Assembly (NCBI RefSeq): GCF_026627505.1 | Contig: NZ_JAPNLK010000035.1 | Coordinates: forward strand, 1 to 64,000 | From: Streptomyces sp. H27-H5 | GTDB lineage: Bacteria; Actinomycetota; Actinomycetes; Streptomycetales; Streptomycetaceae | Direction of reading: 5' to 3' | DNA length: 64,000 bases | Shown here: positions 1 through 7,502 of the stretch, piece by piece | Position numbering within the stretch: the first letter of the stretch is position 1 | Layout of the letters: each line of letters begins with the position of its first letter | Position numbers and translations under genes: made by a program | The notes under the pieces: model-generated | What the model saw: the letters and a program-made list of their open reading frames with translations, nothing else | Database searches by the model: none | What the model was told of the DNA's origin: nothing

Positions 1-90
1 GCCAAGATGGACGACTACATGATCAAACGGAACGAGACCGCCCGCCCCTTCAAGTGGACCTACGCCGCCAGCCCCCTCCAGGAAGCCTGA
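1..90 (+). CDS. C-terminal end of a probable IS630-family transposase (partial)
   Basis: The window opens inside an open frame that ends with TGA at 88-90. The 29 visible residues include N-E-T-A-R-P-F-K-W-T-Y followed by S-P-L. From memory this matches the tail of one IS630 transposase group, which ends in N-x-T-A-K/R-P-F-R/K-W-T-Y-x-G-x-P-L. The catalytic DDE residues lie upstream of the window, so intactness cannot be judged. No terminal inverted repeat was recognised downstream. Confidence 0.5.
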   Translation, partial: AKMDDYMIKRNETARPFKWTYAASPLQEA

Positions 91-125
91 ACCCCCCTCC
101 ACGAACTTTCGCGGAGCAGCACTAG

Positions 126-189
126 GTTCCGCCCCGTCGGGGCGGAACGGGGCGCGACCCCCGCCGGGGGGAGGGGGCGGGGGTCGCGC
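126..189. terminator. Double hairpin terminator between convergent genes
   Basis: Two perfect hairpins lie side by side. The first has a 10-base stem (126-135 with 139-148) and a 3-base loop. The second has an 11-base stem (152-162 with 179-189). They sit between the transposase end and the convergent lipoprotein gene, where a bidirectional terminator is expected. There is no U-run, which is usual for Streptomyces. Confidence 0.7.
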
Positions 190-210
190 GTTCAGGATGG
201 TCCGTGGTGC

Positions 211-1161
211 CTACTTGGCGGTGGTGATGAGCTTGCCTTCGGGGGAGACGGCGTACCAGGTGCCGCCCACGCCCTGGCCGTTGGTGTCGCCGGCCTTCTT
301 GTCACCGCTGAAGGTGTAGATGGGCCAGCAGTCGATCGACTGCTGCTTCTTGCCGTCGGGGCGGTTCAGGACCGTGTAGCCCTTCTCGACGATGCCCTTG
401 GCGTTGGCCTTGTCGACCGGGGCCACCACCGGCCACTTGGCCACGCAGGCGTCCTCGCAGTTGGACTTCATGGGCCAGGCGCTGTCCTTCTTGAACCGGT
501 AGACGGTCATGCCGTTGCCGTCGACGATGTGCTCGCCCAGCTTCGGGTCCTTGGCCACGGTCAGCGCGCCGGACGCCTCGCCCGCACCGGCCGGAGCGGG
601 GGCCGCCGCCGCGTCCTTGGCCGCCTTCTTGCCGTCGGGGGCGGAGGCGAACCAGGTGCCGCCGACGCCCTGGCCGTTGGTGTCACCGGCCTTGCCGTCC
701 TTGCTGTACCGGTACATCGGCCAGCCCGCCACCGTCAGTTGACGGCTCCCGTCGGCGCGCTCCACCTCGCCCAGCAGCGCGGGGTCCACGCCCGTGGCGG
801 CCGTGACGTCACCGGCGGGGACGATCGGCCACGTCTTGGCGCAGGCACCCTCGCAGTTCGACTTCGGCGGCTTCGGGGTGTCCTTGTCGAAGCGGTACAG
901 GGTGAACCCGGCGCTGTCGGTGAGCACGGAGCCGAGCTTGTCGTTCTGCGCGATGGTCAGTTCCCCGGCGGGCTTGGCATCGGCGGCCGCCGCGGGGTCC
1001 GCGCCGCCCGACGCGCCGGCGCCGTAGGGGTCCGCCGCGGGAGCCACGGCCCCGGCCGGCTGGGTGTTGCCGCCCGCCTTGTCGGCTCCGCCGCACGCCG
1101 TGGCCGAAAGGGCGACGGCGACTGCGACGACTGCCAGGGTGGTTCCGCGCTTGAAGCCCAT
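211..1161 (-). CDS. Lipoprotein with two 'secreted repeat' (Lipoprotein_15) domains
   Basis: Predicted secreted lipoprotein of 316 residues. The ATG at 1161 is preceded by GGGAGA at proper spacing and starts a signal peptide ending in a lipobox (S-A-T-A-C), so the mature protein should be anchored by a lipidated Cys. Two homologous halves follow. Each carries a [LM]-T-[LV]-Y-R-F segment, a paired Cys motif (SNCEGAC and SNCEDAC) followed by K-T/K-W-P, and a C-terminal D-T-N-G-Q-G-V-G-G-T-W stretch. This is the PF03640 repeat, often annotated in Streptomyces as SCO0930-family lipoprotein. The molecular function is not established; the Cys pairs suggest disulfides or a redox or metal role. The longer frame up to 1278 lacks a good ribosome site and would hide the signal peptide. 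Confidence 0.85.
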   Translation of the reverse strand: MGFKRGTTLAVVAVAVALSATACGGADKAGGNTQPAGAVAPAADPYGAGASGGADPAAAADAKPAGELTIAQNDKLGSVLTDSAGFTLYRFDKDTPKPPKSNCEGACAKTWPIVPAGDVTAATGVDPALLGEVERADGSRQLTVAGWPMYRYSKDGKAGDTNGQGVGGTWFASAPDGKKAAKDAAAAPAPAGAGEASGALTVAKDPKLGEHIVDGNGMTVYRFKKDSAWPMKSNCEDACVAKWPVVAPVDKANAKGIVEKGYTVLNRPDGKKQQSIDCWPIYTFSGDKKAGDTNGQGVGGTWYAVSPEGKLITTAK

Positions 1162-1278
1162 CTTGATCTCTCCCACGTGTGATGACTGCCGAGTCCGTCG
1201 CCGGAGCGTCGGCAACTTGTGCAGGACACGTCGTCGGGGGAGCGAACCGTTCAGCGCGAGAGGTGTGTCGTCTTTCAC

Positions 1279-2301
1279 CTAGCCGGCATCGAACCCGGCG
1301 CGGCGCAGAGCCGTGCACACAGCGAGGCCGAGAACCTGGTGTCCGTTGTCGTTGGGGTGCAGTCCGTCCGCGAGGTGCTCGGGCCCCAGCAGGTCCCGCC
1401 CGGGCAGCAGTGCCAGCCGGCCGTCCCCGGCGGCCATCCGGTCGCGGGTGGCGCGCTCCATGGCGTCGCGCAGGACGCCCAGGGTGGCGCCGAGCCTGTT
1501 CGGCGTCCGCTCGGCGTCGGGGCGCAGCACCGGGGACAGCAGCAGCAGCGGGGTGCTCGGGTGCCCCTGCCGGACCAGGTCGAGGAAGGCGCGCGTGGTC
1601 TCGTACAGCATCGCCGGGGTGAACGGCACCCGGGACCAGCAGTTGGTGCCGAAGGCCAGGGTGAGCACGTCGGCGGGGAGCCCCGCGAGTTGTTCGGCGG
1701 TGGCGAGTTCCCCGCGGGCCGCGCCCGCGTAGCCGAGGTTGACGGTGTCCCAGCCCAGCGACCGGCCGGCGACGGCGGGCCAGCCGTGCGCGGGGCGGGT
1801 GGACCACCAGCCCTCGGTGATGGAGTCGCCGTGCACCACCCAGCGCGGGGCCGTCGGGGCGGGGGCGATGGGGCCGCCGATCCCGCGCACCCCGAGGATC
1901 ACGGGGGACTGGGCCTCGGGCGGGTGGACGGTGAACGGTCCGCGCCCGCCGCTGATCGCGACGCGTACGACGGCCTCCGCGGCCGGCTCGGTGAAGACCT
2001 CGGTGAGCATGCCGTGCCGGTTCCACAGCGCGAAGCCGTGCGCGAGGTCGCGCAGCGCGTCGGTGGGCCCGGGCACGGTCGCCCGGTAGCGGATCTCCAG
2101 CGCGTGCGCCGACTCGGTGGTGAACTCCAACCGCACCCCGATGGGCAGGGCGGCCCGCTCGCCGGTGTCCCAGGGCAGCCGCATGGTGTCCGCCGGGTCG
2201 GCGCGCACGGGCCGGCCCTCGTCCAGCCAGGCGACACCGCGCAGGAAAGGCCCGGGGTCCAACCACCCGCCGTCCGCCTCCAGTGGTCTCTCCACGCTCA
2301 C
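1279..2301 (-). CDS. SGNH/GDSL-type hydrolase with SsfX3-like N-terminal domain
   Basis: 340 residues. The C-terminal half is an SGNH hydrolase: block I G-D-S-I-T has its nucleophile Ser near residue 160, the block III position reads F-G-T-N-C-W, and the Asp/His pair is D-G-L-H-P-N-D at about 312-318. The first ~145 residues form a beta-rich domain of the kind found before the catalytic domain in SsfX3-type acyltransferases and esterases. It has no signal peptide, so a cytoplasmic esterase or acylhydrolase is likely; the substrate is unknown. It is divergent from the permease at 2757 and lies 117 bases upstream of the lipoprotein gene on the same strand. Confidence 0.8.
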   Translation of the reverse strand: MSVERPLEADGGWLDPGPFLRGVAWLDEGRPVRADPADTMRLPWDTGERAALPIGVRLEFTTESAHALEIRYRATVPGPTDALRDLAHGFALWNRHGMLTEVFTEPAAEAVVRVAISGGRGPFTVHPPEAQSPVILGVRGIGGPIAPAPTAPRWVVHGDSITEGWWSTRPAHGWPAVAGRSLGWDTVNLGYAGAARGELATAEQLAGLPADVLTLAFGTNCWSRVPFTPAMLYETTRAFLDLVRQGHPSTPLLLLSPVLRPDAERTPNRLGATLGVLRDAMERATRDRMAAGDGRLALLPGRDLLGPEHLADGLHPNDNGHQVLGLAVCTALRRAGFDAG

Positions 2302-2756
2302 TCGTCGCCTCCGATCGCCGGGTAGGGGAACCTCGCGCCGACCCGCGGTCGACCACCCCCGTCTGCCCCGTCACGTGCGGGAACACCCGTCATGGGTGCG
2401 AACCCCGGCCGGTCCCCGTCCGCGGCGGCGCCGTCCTGGCGGCACGGTGCGGCAGTTCTGACGAAGTGTCAAGGAGGTGCCGCCGGGGAGGCCCGGAAGG
2501 GGGTCGCGCAGTGATCGATCGTCCGCGCGCAACAAAGGACCATCCAGGACAGATCCGCGCAACGATCGTGCGCCAATGTGCAAGGATGGTGCATTACGGG
2601 CGGTATCACTCAGCTCGTAGGCTCACTCGCTGTACGTGGAGTGGCGTGGACCGCCTGCTCGGCGGTCCCCATGCCCAGGCCGGCTCCTGCCCGCCTGCTC
2701 CGGACCGCTGTGGTCGATGCCTGAATCCCCACCCGCAGTGTCAAAGGAGTCCCCTC
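2302..2756. other. Long intergenic region between GDSL hydrolase and permease
   Basis: 455 bases without a supported gene, between divergent starts. A frame runs through it into the permease but has no ribosome site and atypical composition, so I treat it as leader DNA. It holds the three GYGCAA half-sites described separately, and the ribosome site AAAGGAG at 2744-2750 that fixes the permease start. Confidence 0.6.
2527..2584 (+). promoter_or_regulatory. Three phased G-Y-GCAA-R half-sites upstream of the permease
   Basis: GCGCAAC occurs at 2527-2533 and 2557-2563, and GTGCAAG at 2578-2584. The steps of 30 and 21 bases are close to three and two helical turns, as expected for a wrapping regulator of the Lrp/AsnC type. 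The same motif with steps of 31 and 22 lies before davA at 8153-8212. The Lrp-type gene at 4222 is the natural candidate regulator. The motif and spacing are seen in the sequence; the regulator assignment is inferred. Confidence 0.45.
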
Positions 2757-4211
2757 GTGCTCGAAACCGGCCAGGCGCCACCGCTCACCTCCGAGCCCCG
2801 CAAGCCTGCCCATCCTTTGCTGCGCCGCAAGCCGGTCGAGCAGCTGGTCGCCGAGGGCGGCCAGGGCGAGGGCGGCTCGCTGCGCCGCTCGCTCACCATG
2901 TGGCAGCTGACGATGATCAGCATCGGCGCCACCCTCGGCACCGGCATCTTCGTCGTCCTCGGCACGGCGGCCCCCAAGGCCGGCCCCGCCGTCACGATCT
3001 CCTTCGTCATCGCGGGCCTGACCGCCCTGTTCTCCGCGCTCTCCTACGCGGAGCTGGCCGGATCCGTGCCGGTCTCCGGCTCCTCGTACTCCTACTCGTA
3101 CGCCACCATGGGCGAGCTCGTCGCCTGGGTCTGCGGCTGGTGCCTGGTCCTGGAGTACGGCGTGTCCGTCGCGGCGGTCGCCGTCGGCTGGGGCGAGTAC
3201 CTCAACGAGCTCCTCGACGGCACCATCGGCGTCACCATCCCCGAGGCGATATCCGCCCCGCTGGGCGAGGGCGGCTTCATCAACCTGCCCGCGCTGATCG
3301 TGGTCCTGCTCGCCATGGTCTTCCTGATGGGCGGCGCCAAGGAGAGCGCCCGGGTCAACTCGATCATGGTGGGCGTGAAGATCGTCACGCTGCTGCTCTT
3401 CATCGGCATCGGCTTCATGGGCATCAAGGCCGGCAACTACACCCCGCTCGCCCCGCTCGGCATCACCGGCATCAGCGCCGCCGCCTCCACGCTGTTCTTC
3501 TCGTACATCGGCTTCGACGCCGCCTCCACCGCGGGTGAAGAGGCCAAGGACCCCAAGCGCGACCTGCCCCGCGCGATCATGCTCTCGCTGGGCATCGTCA
3601 CCGTGCTCTACGTCCTCGTCGCGTTCGTCGCCGTCGGCGCCATGCCGTGGCAGGACTTCGAGGGCACCGAGGCCGCGCTGGCGCAGATCATGACCGACGT
3701 CTCCGGCCACACTTTCTGGGGAGTCGTCCTCGCCGCGGGCGCCGTCGTCGCCATCGCCTCCGTGGTCTTCGCCGTGCTCTACGGCCAGACCCGCATCCTC
3801 TTCGCCATGTCCCGCGACGGCCTCGTCCCCAAGGTCTTCGCCAAGGTCAACCCGAAGACCGGCGCCCCCCGCGCCAACGTGGTGATCGTTTCCCTCTTCT
3901 GCGGGATCCTCGCGTCCTTCATCCCGCTCGGCAAGCTCGCCGACGCCACCAGCATCGGCACCCTCTTCGCCTTCGGCCTGGTCAACATCGCCGTCATCAT
4001 CCTGCGCCGCACCAAGCCGGACATGCCGCGCACCTTCAAGGTGGCGCTCTTCCCGATCACGCCGATCCTCGGTTTCCTCGCCTGCGGCTACATGATGTTC
4101 AGCCTGGACACCGTCACATGGATCGTTTTCGGTGGCTGGATGGCAGCGGGTCTCGTGTTCTACTTCCTGTACGGCATTCGCCGCTCCCGACTGGCCACAG
4201 CAGAGAAGTGA
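2757..4211 (+). CDS. APC-superfamily amino acid permease
   Basis: Integral membrane amino-acid/polyamine transporter of 484 residues. The GTG at 2757 follows AAAGGAG by 6-7 bases, which overrules the longer open frame upstream. After a charged cytoplasmic N-terminus (~45 residues) come about 12 hydrophobic segments. The first contains the APC signature G-A-T-L-G-T-G-I-F, and a conserved F-F-S-Y-I-G-F-D stretch followed by E-E-A-K-D-P lies mid-protein, as in cationic amino-acid transporters (CAT type). The Lrp/AsnC-type gene begins 10 bases after its stop, so the two are probably cotranscribed. The substrate is not shown by sequence. Basic amino acids are likely by family, and lysine would fit the operator shared with davAB. 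Confidence 0.88.
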   Translation: MLETGQAPPLTSEPRKPAHPLLRRKPVEQLVAEGGQGEGGSLRRSLTMWQLTMISIGATLGTGIFVVLGTAAPKAGPAVTISFVIAGLTALFSALSYAELAGSVPVSGSSYSYSYATMGELVAWVCGWCLVLEYGVSVAAVAVGWGEYLNELLDGTIGVTIPEAISAPLGEGGFINLPALIVVLLAMVFLMGGAKESARVNSIMVGVKIVTLLLFIGIGFMGIKAGNYTPLAPLGITGISAAASTLFFSYIGFDAASTAGEEAKDPKRDLPRAIMLSLGIVTVLYVLVAFVAVGAMPWQDFEGTEAALAQIMTDVSGHTFWGVVLAAGAVVAIASVVFAVLYGQTRILFAMSRDGLVPKVFAKVNPKTGAPRANVVIVSLFCGILASFIPLGKLADATSIGTLFAFGLVNIAVIILRRTKPDMPRTFKVALFPITPILGFLACGYMMFSLDTVTWIVFGGWMAAGLVFYFLYGIRRSRLATAEK

Positions 4212-4221
4212 TCCACCCGCA

Positions 4222-4677
4222 GTGCGACTGAACGATCTCGACGAACGCATCGTGCACGCCCTCGCCGAGGACGCCCGACGTTCCTACGCGGACATCGGCT
4301 CCGAGGTCGGACTCTCGGCCCCCGCCGTCAAACGGCGCGTGGACCGGCTGCGTGCCGAGGGAGCCATCACCGGCTTCACCGTCCGGGTCGACCCCGCCGC
4401 CATGGGCTGGGAGACCGAGGGCTTCATCGAGATCTACTGTCGCCACAACACCTCGCCGGACGACATCCGGCGAGGGTTGGAGCGGTACCCCGAGGTCGTG
4501 TCCGCGTCCACCGTCACCGGTGACGCGGACGCCCTCGTCCAGGTCTTCGCCTCCGACATGAGGCACTTCGAACGCGTACTGGAACGGATCGCGGGCGAGC
4601 CGTTCGTGGAACGCACCAAGTCCGTCCTGGTCCTCTCCCCGCTGCTGCGCCGCTTCACCTCCGGCGCACCCGCGTAG
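4222..4677 (+). CDS. Lrp/AsnC-family transcriptional regulator
   Basis: 151 residues with an N-terminal helix-turn-helix (L-N-D-L-D-E-R-I-V-H start, then D-I-G-S-E-V-G-L-S-A-P-A-V-K-R-R) and a C-terminal RAM-type ligand domain. The GTG at 4222 gives the canonical Lrp length. It follows the permease stop by only 10 bases, implying one transcript. Proteins of this family bind amino acids and act as dimers to octamers that wrap phased DNA sites. Its placement suggests local control of the permease, and the half-sites at 2527-2584 and 8153-8212 are plausible targets. Confidence 0.87.
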   Translation: MRLNDLDERIVHALAEDARRSYADIGSEVGLSAPAVKRRVDRLRAEGAITGFTVRVDPAAMGWETEGFIEIYCRHNTSPDDIRRGLERYPEVVSASTVTGDADALVQVFASDMRHFERVLERIAGEPFVERTKSVLVLSPLLRRFTSGAPA

Positions 4678-4742
4678 CCACCGCCCCGGTCCCCGGACCG
4701 GGGCGTTTCGGCGTACCGGGGCGTGCGGCGGACCGGGGGCGT

Positions 4743-5234
4743 TCAGCAGAACGCCTCGCGCGCCACGGCCGCGCCCTTCTTCCAGCCGGTCGAGAACCCC
4801 TCATTCGCCGACGGCGGCGCGGTCGCGTCACAGCTCCCCTTGACGGCGCCCCACCCGGCGACGACACCGGCCTTGTACGGGGCGCCACCCGCCCGGGCGT
4901 GCGCGTCCGCCTCGTCCGCGCCGCCGCACCTGGTGTCCCGGCCGCCCTGGGACACGGTGTACGCCCCGTTCTGCCGCTTCGGGAGGGTGAAGGCCCCGTC
5001 GGGGCCCACCTCGAACCGGCCGCCCTGGGCGGTCGGCGAGGAGAGGACCGCGGGGCCCGGCGCGAACCCGCTGCCGGACACGGACACCGTTCCGTCGGGC
5101 CGGGTGGCCGACGCGGAGCAGGTGGCCGCCGGCGCGGCCGCCTCGGCGCCGCCCGAGGAGATCGCCAGGGAACCGACGGCGAGGGCGCCCGTCGCCAGGG
5201 GGGTGAGCACGATCAGACGGAAGCGTCGCTTCAT
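4743..5234 (-). CDS. Secreted hypothetical protein
   Basis: 163 residues with a clear Sec signal peptide (M-K-R-R-F-R-L-I-V..., hydrophobic core, A-E-A-A-A cleavage region near residue 33). The ATG at 5234 follows GAGAGGAA. The middle is an Ig-like stretch (T-V-S-V-S-G-S-G-F-A-P-G). The end contains a duplicated motif of the form aromatic-x-x-G-x-x-x-G-W-x-x-x-K-G ending in Cys (Y-K-A-G...C and E-G-F-S-T-G-W...C). Four cysteines suggest two extracellular disulfides. I do not recognise the family. Confidence 0.65.
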   Translation of the reverse strand: MKRRFRLIVLTPLATGALAVGSLAISSGGAEAAAPAATCSASATRPDGTVSVSGSGFAPGPAVLSSPTAQGGRFEVGPDGAFTLPKRQNGAYTVSQGGRDTRCGGADEADAHARAGGAPYKAGVVAGWGAVKGSCDATAPPSANEGFSTGWKKGAAVAREAFC

Positions 5235-5417
5235 GGGTGTTCCTCTCGTGGGACCCCCGGTCGACAGAACCTCCTCACGCGGCCGATGCGCCTTCGCGCG
5301 GCCGATGCGCGCAGCCGGTCAATTTTATCCCGGCGGCCATGGCGCCGCCCGCTCCCGCCGGTCAGCGGGCGATCCGCAGCCGGTCCGTCTCCGGGCAGGG
5401 TGTCGGGCGCAGCGAAA

Positions 5418-5448
5418 CGGGTCGGACGCGTTCACCGCGTCCGACCCG
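5418..5448 (-). terminator. Terminator of the whiB-like gene
   Basis: Perfect 13-base stem (5418-5430 with 5436-5448) and a 5-base loop, 45 bases past the whiB-like stop codon on that strand. Confidence 0.7.
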
Positions 5449-5492
5449 TCGTCGTTGCCGCCTGTCCTGTTCCGCGCGCCCGAGCGGCTCTT

Positions 5493-5786
5493 CTACACAT
5501 GGGCCGGGGCGCGGCGACCGCCCAGGAGGGCGTGCCGCTCCTCCTCGGTCAGGCCGCCCCAGACCCCGAAGGCCTCACGGGCGCGCAGCGCGTGTTCGAG
5601 GCAGGCCGTGCGCACCGGGCAGCCGGCGCAGATCCTCTTGGCGGCCTCGTCCCGGTCCTCGCGGTCCTCGCCCCGCTCGCCGGCGGGATGGAAGAACCGG
5701 CCGGACCCCAGGTCCCGGCACGCCGCCCGGGACTGCCACTGCCAGTTGTCGGGGGCGGAGTCCCGCAGGCGGGAGACGTCGGTCAT
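5493..5786 (-). CDS. WhiB-family [4Fe-4S] transcriptional regulator
   Basis: 97 residues; the ATG at 5786 follows AAAGGAA. The four cluster cysteines are C23, C53, C56 and C62 (CxxC then C five residues on), followed by the G-V-W-G-G turn at 74-78 and a basic tail. All hallmarks of Wbl proteins, which bind an O2/NO-sensitive iron-sulfur cluster and act on sigma-A-containing polymerase, are present. The 30-residue gap between the first two cysteines holds a charged run (E-R-G-E-D-R-E-D-R-D). I cannot assign it to a named Wbl paralogue. Confidence 0.9.
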   Translation of the reverse strand: MTDVSRLRDSAPDNWQWQSRAACRDLGSGRFFHPAGERGEDREDRDEAAKRICAGCPVRTACLEHALRAREAFGVWGGLTEEERHALLGGRRAPAHV

Positions 5787-6242
5787 GGCAGTTCCTTTCC
5801 GAGGGGTACGTGGGTTCCCCCGCGTGTGACCGCTCCGTGCCCCCTGAAACATCCTTGCCCGCAAGGGAAGGCCGACCCGCCGGCCCGCTCCCTCGAACCC
5901 GCCGGGGCGACGGACCGGGAGCAGGCGCGCGGGCCCGCAAGAAGACGCCGACTCACCGCTCACGGAAGGGTGTTGGGCGCCGGCAGGGCGCCGCGGGCGC
6001 CGATCGGGGCCGGGCGCCGAAGAGTCGATCAGGAACCGAAGAGTTGATCAGGAACGGCGGCGGGCGCCGGGATCCCGCTCCGGGGCGACGCGGGTCCGGG
6101 AGCACCACCGGACCGGCCCGCGCGGAGCGAGCCGGGGGGTGGGACGGGCGCCCGTACGCAGCGTGTCCATCGCCACCCCCCTGTTCATCGCTACCCACCC
6201 CGAACCTAAGGCGCCGGACGCACGCACTCAATGAACCCCGTG
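5787..6242. other. Intergenic region upstream of the whiB-like gene
   Basis: 456 bases between the whiB-like start and the stop of the GNAT gene, both on the minus strand. It should hold the wbl promoter. Apart from the 19-base tandem duplication at 6017-6054 I see no gene and no clear terminator. Confidence 0.5.
6017..6054. repeat. Two tandem 19-base repeats
   Basis: The unit CCGAAGAGTCGATCAGGAA at 6017-6035 is followed directly by CCGAAGAGTTGATCAGGAA at 6036-6054, differing at one base. It lies about 230 bases upstream of the whiB-like start, so it could be a duplicated regulatory site or a replication slippage product. Confidence 0.85.
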
Positions 6243-6992
6243 TTAAGCCTTCTTTTCGTCGGCCGGGGCATCGGGGGCATCGGGAGCGTCCGGGGCGCCC
6301 GGGGTCCGCACCCCGATGAACACCGGCTCGCGGCGCAGGACGAAGCCCATCGACGTGTACAGACGTATGGCGTTCACGTTCCCCGCGGCGGCGTGCAGGA
6401 AGGGAACGTCCCCGCGCTCGCGGATGCCTGCGGCCACCGCCCGGATCAGCCGCGCCGCCAGGCCCTTCCCCCGGTGGTCGGGGTGCGTGCACACCGCGCT
6501 GATCTCCGTCCAGCCCGGCGGCCGCATCCGCTCCCCGGCCATCGCCACCAGCCGGCCCTCGTGCCGGATCCCCAGGTAGGTGCCCAGCTCGACGGTGCGC
6601 GGCAGGAAAGGACCCGGCTCGGTCAACCGGACCAGGTCCAGCATCTCGGGGACGTCGGCCGCCCCGAGCCGCACCGCCTCGGGCGCCGGCTCGCCCGGCA
6701 CCGCGCTGCCGTCGAGCTGGACGCCCGGTACGGCCAACACCGTCTCCCAGCCGGCGGGCGGCGTCGGCAACCCCGTCAACCAGACCTCCGTGCCGGGCCC
6801 CACCAGCGCCGCCAGGTCCTCCCAGGCGCGCGGGTCGTCCGGGTCGTCCAGGGCCGCGAAGGGGTTCGCGTCCGTCCGGTACCGGGCGGCGCGCCCACCG
6901 GACACGGCGAAGTCGCGGTGCGGGCCGCTCAGCGCCGCCCAGACCGGGTTGTCGAGGGGATGTGTATCGGTGTCCGTGTCGGGGGACATCAC
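6243..6992 (-). CDS. GNAT-family N-acetyltransferase
   Basis: 249 residues. The C-terminal half is an FR47-like GNAT fold: the acetyl-CoA loop is C-T-H-P-D-H-R-G-K-G-L-A-A-R-L followed by A-A-G-N-V-N-A-I-R-L-Y-T-S-M-G-F. The N-terminal ~100 residues are a degenerate partner domain. The tail is an acidic A-P-D repeat ending in D-E-K-K-A. The start may be GTG 6992 or ATG 6989; GGAAGG lies about 10 bases before the first. Substrate unknown. Confidence 0.82.
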   Translation of the reverse strand: MMSPDTDTDTHPLDNPVWAALSGPHRDFAVSGGRAARYRTDANPFAALDDPDDPRAWEDLAALVGPGTEVWLTGLPTPPAGWETVLAVPGVQLDGSAVPGEPAPEAVRLGAADVPEMLDLVRLTEPGPFLPRTVELGTYLGIRHEGRLVAMAGERMRPPGWTEISAVCTHPDHRGKGLAARLIRAVAAGIRERGDVPFLHAAAGNVNAIRLYTSMGFVLRREPVFIGVRTPGAPDAPDAPDAPADEKKA

Positions 6993-7149
6993 GTGCGGGG
7001 ATCCTTCCGTCGAATACGCGGGGTCGTCGGTTCGTGACCGACTTCTTGACGGCCTCGCGCGACGCCGTGAGACTGCGGGGGACGGTCAGGATCGTCAGCG
7101 CCCGCGACGGGCGGGTTTATGCCCCGAGGACAGGACGAGATCGGTGGAG
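6993..7149. other. Intergenic region between GNAT gene and leader-like ORF
   Basis: Divergent upstream region. No further gene is supported. It must contain the promoters of the GNAT gene (minus) and of the small ORF/transferase unit (plus). Confidence 0.5.
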
Positions 7150-7260
7150 ATGGCCCGGACACCCGAGGCAGGGACACATCCCCTGCGCCGCTCGTGGCTG
7201 ACCCGACGCCTGCACATCGACCTGCTCCGCGTCTGCAGCGCCTTCGCCGCGCACGCCTGA
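7150..7260 (+). CDS. Candidate leader peptide with RR-x-HIDLLRV-x-SA core
   Basis: A 36-residue ORF whose C-terminal part reads T-R-R-L-H-I-D-L-L-R-V-C-S-A-F-A-A. From memory, this R-R-x-H-[IV]-D-L-x-R-V-x-S-A core marks a family of short actinobacterial 'putative leader peptides' placed before sulfur-metabolism and thiol genes, some of which act as cysteine-responsive attenuators. Here one Cys codon falls in the core, and the next gene (7503) is a thiol-transferase-like protein 242 bases downstream. The start is uncertain: GGTGG is very close to the ATG, and a CTG or leaderless start is possible. The motif is seen; attenuation is inferred. Confidence 0.5.
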   Translation: MARTPEAGTHPLRRSWLTRRLHIDLLRVCSAFAAHA

Positions 7261-7502
7261 AGCCCTCCCCACCTCACGGCCCGGCCGATCAGGCCCCGCC
7301 GATCCGCGGCCATGCCATGCCACGCCGCCCCCGCCGACGTGTGCGGGCTTGCCGTGCCCGGGCCGCTCGCGCCGCGGCGCGCCCCTGCCCGCCGCCGCAC
7401 CTGCTCCTGCCCGGATCCGGGGCCGCCCCGCCCCGGCCCCCGTTCACCGACGCCCCGACCCGGGGCCCCGCAGGGCCCCGGTACCGACGACCGAGGAGAG
7501 CC

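Noticed and set aside
2283..2756. N-terminal extension of the permease frame
   Set aside because: No ribosome site, basic and Cys-rich translation unlike the family. The GTG at 2757 with AAAGGAG gives normal length.
2610..4250. 546-codon minus-strand frame opposite the permease
   Set aside because: Composition is D/E/H/G-rich without motifs, and the permease on the other strand has a clear start, transmembrane segments and APC signatures.
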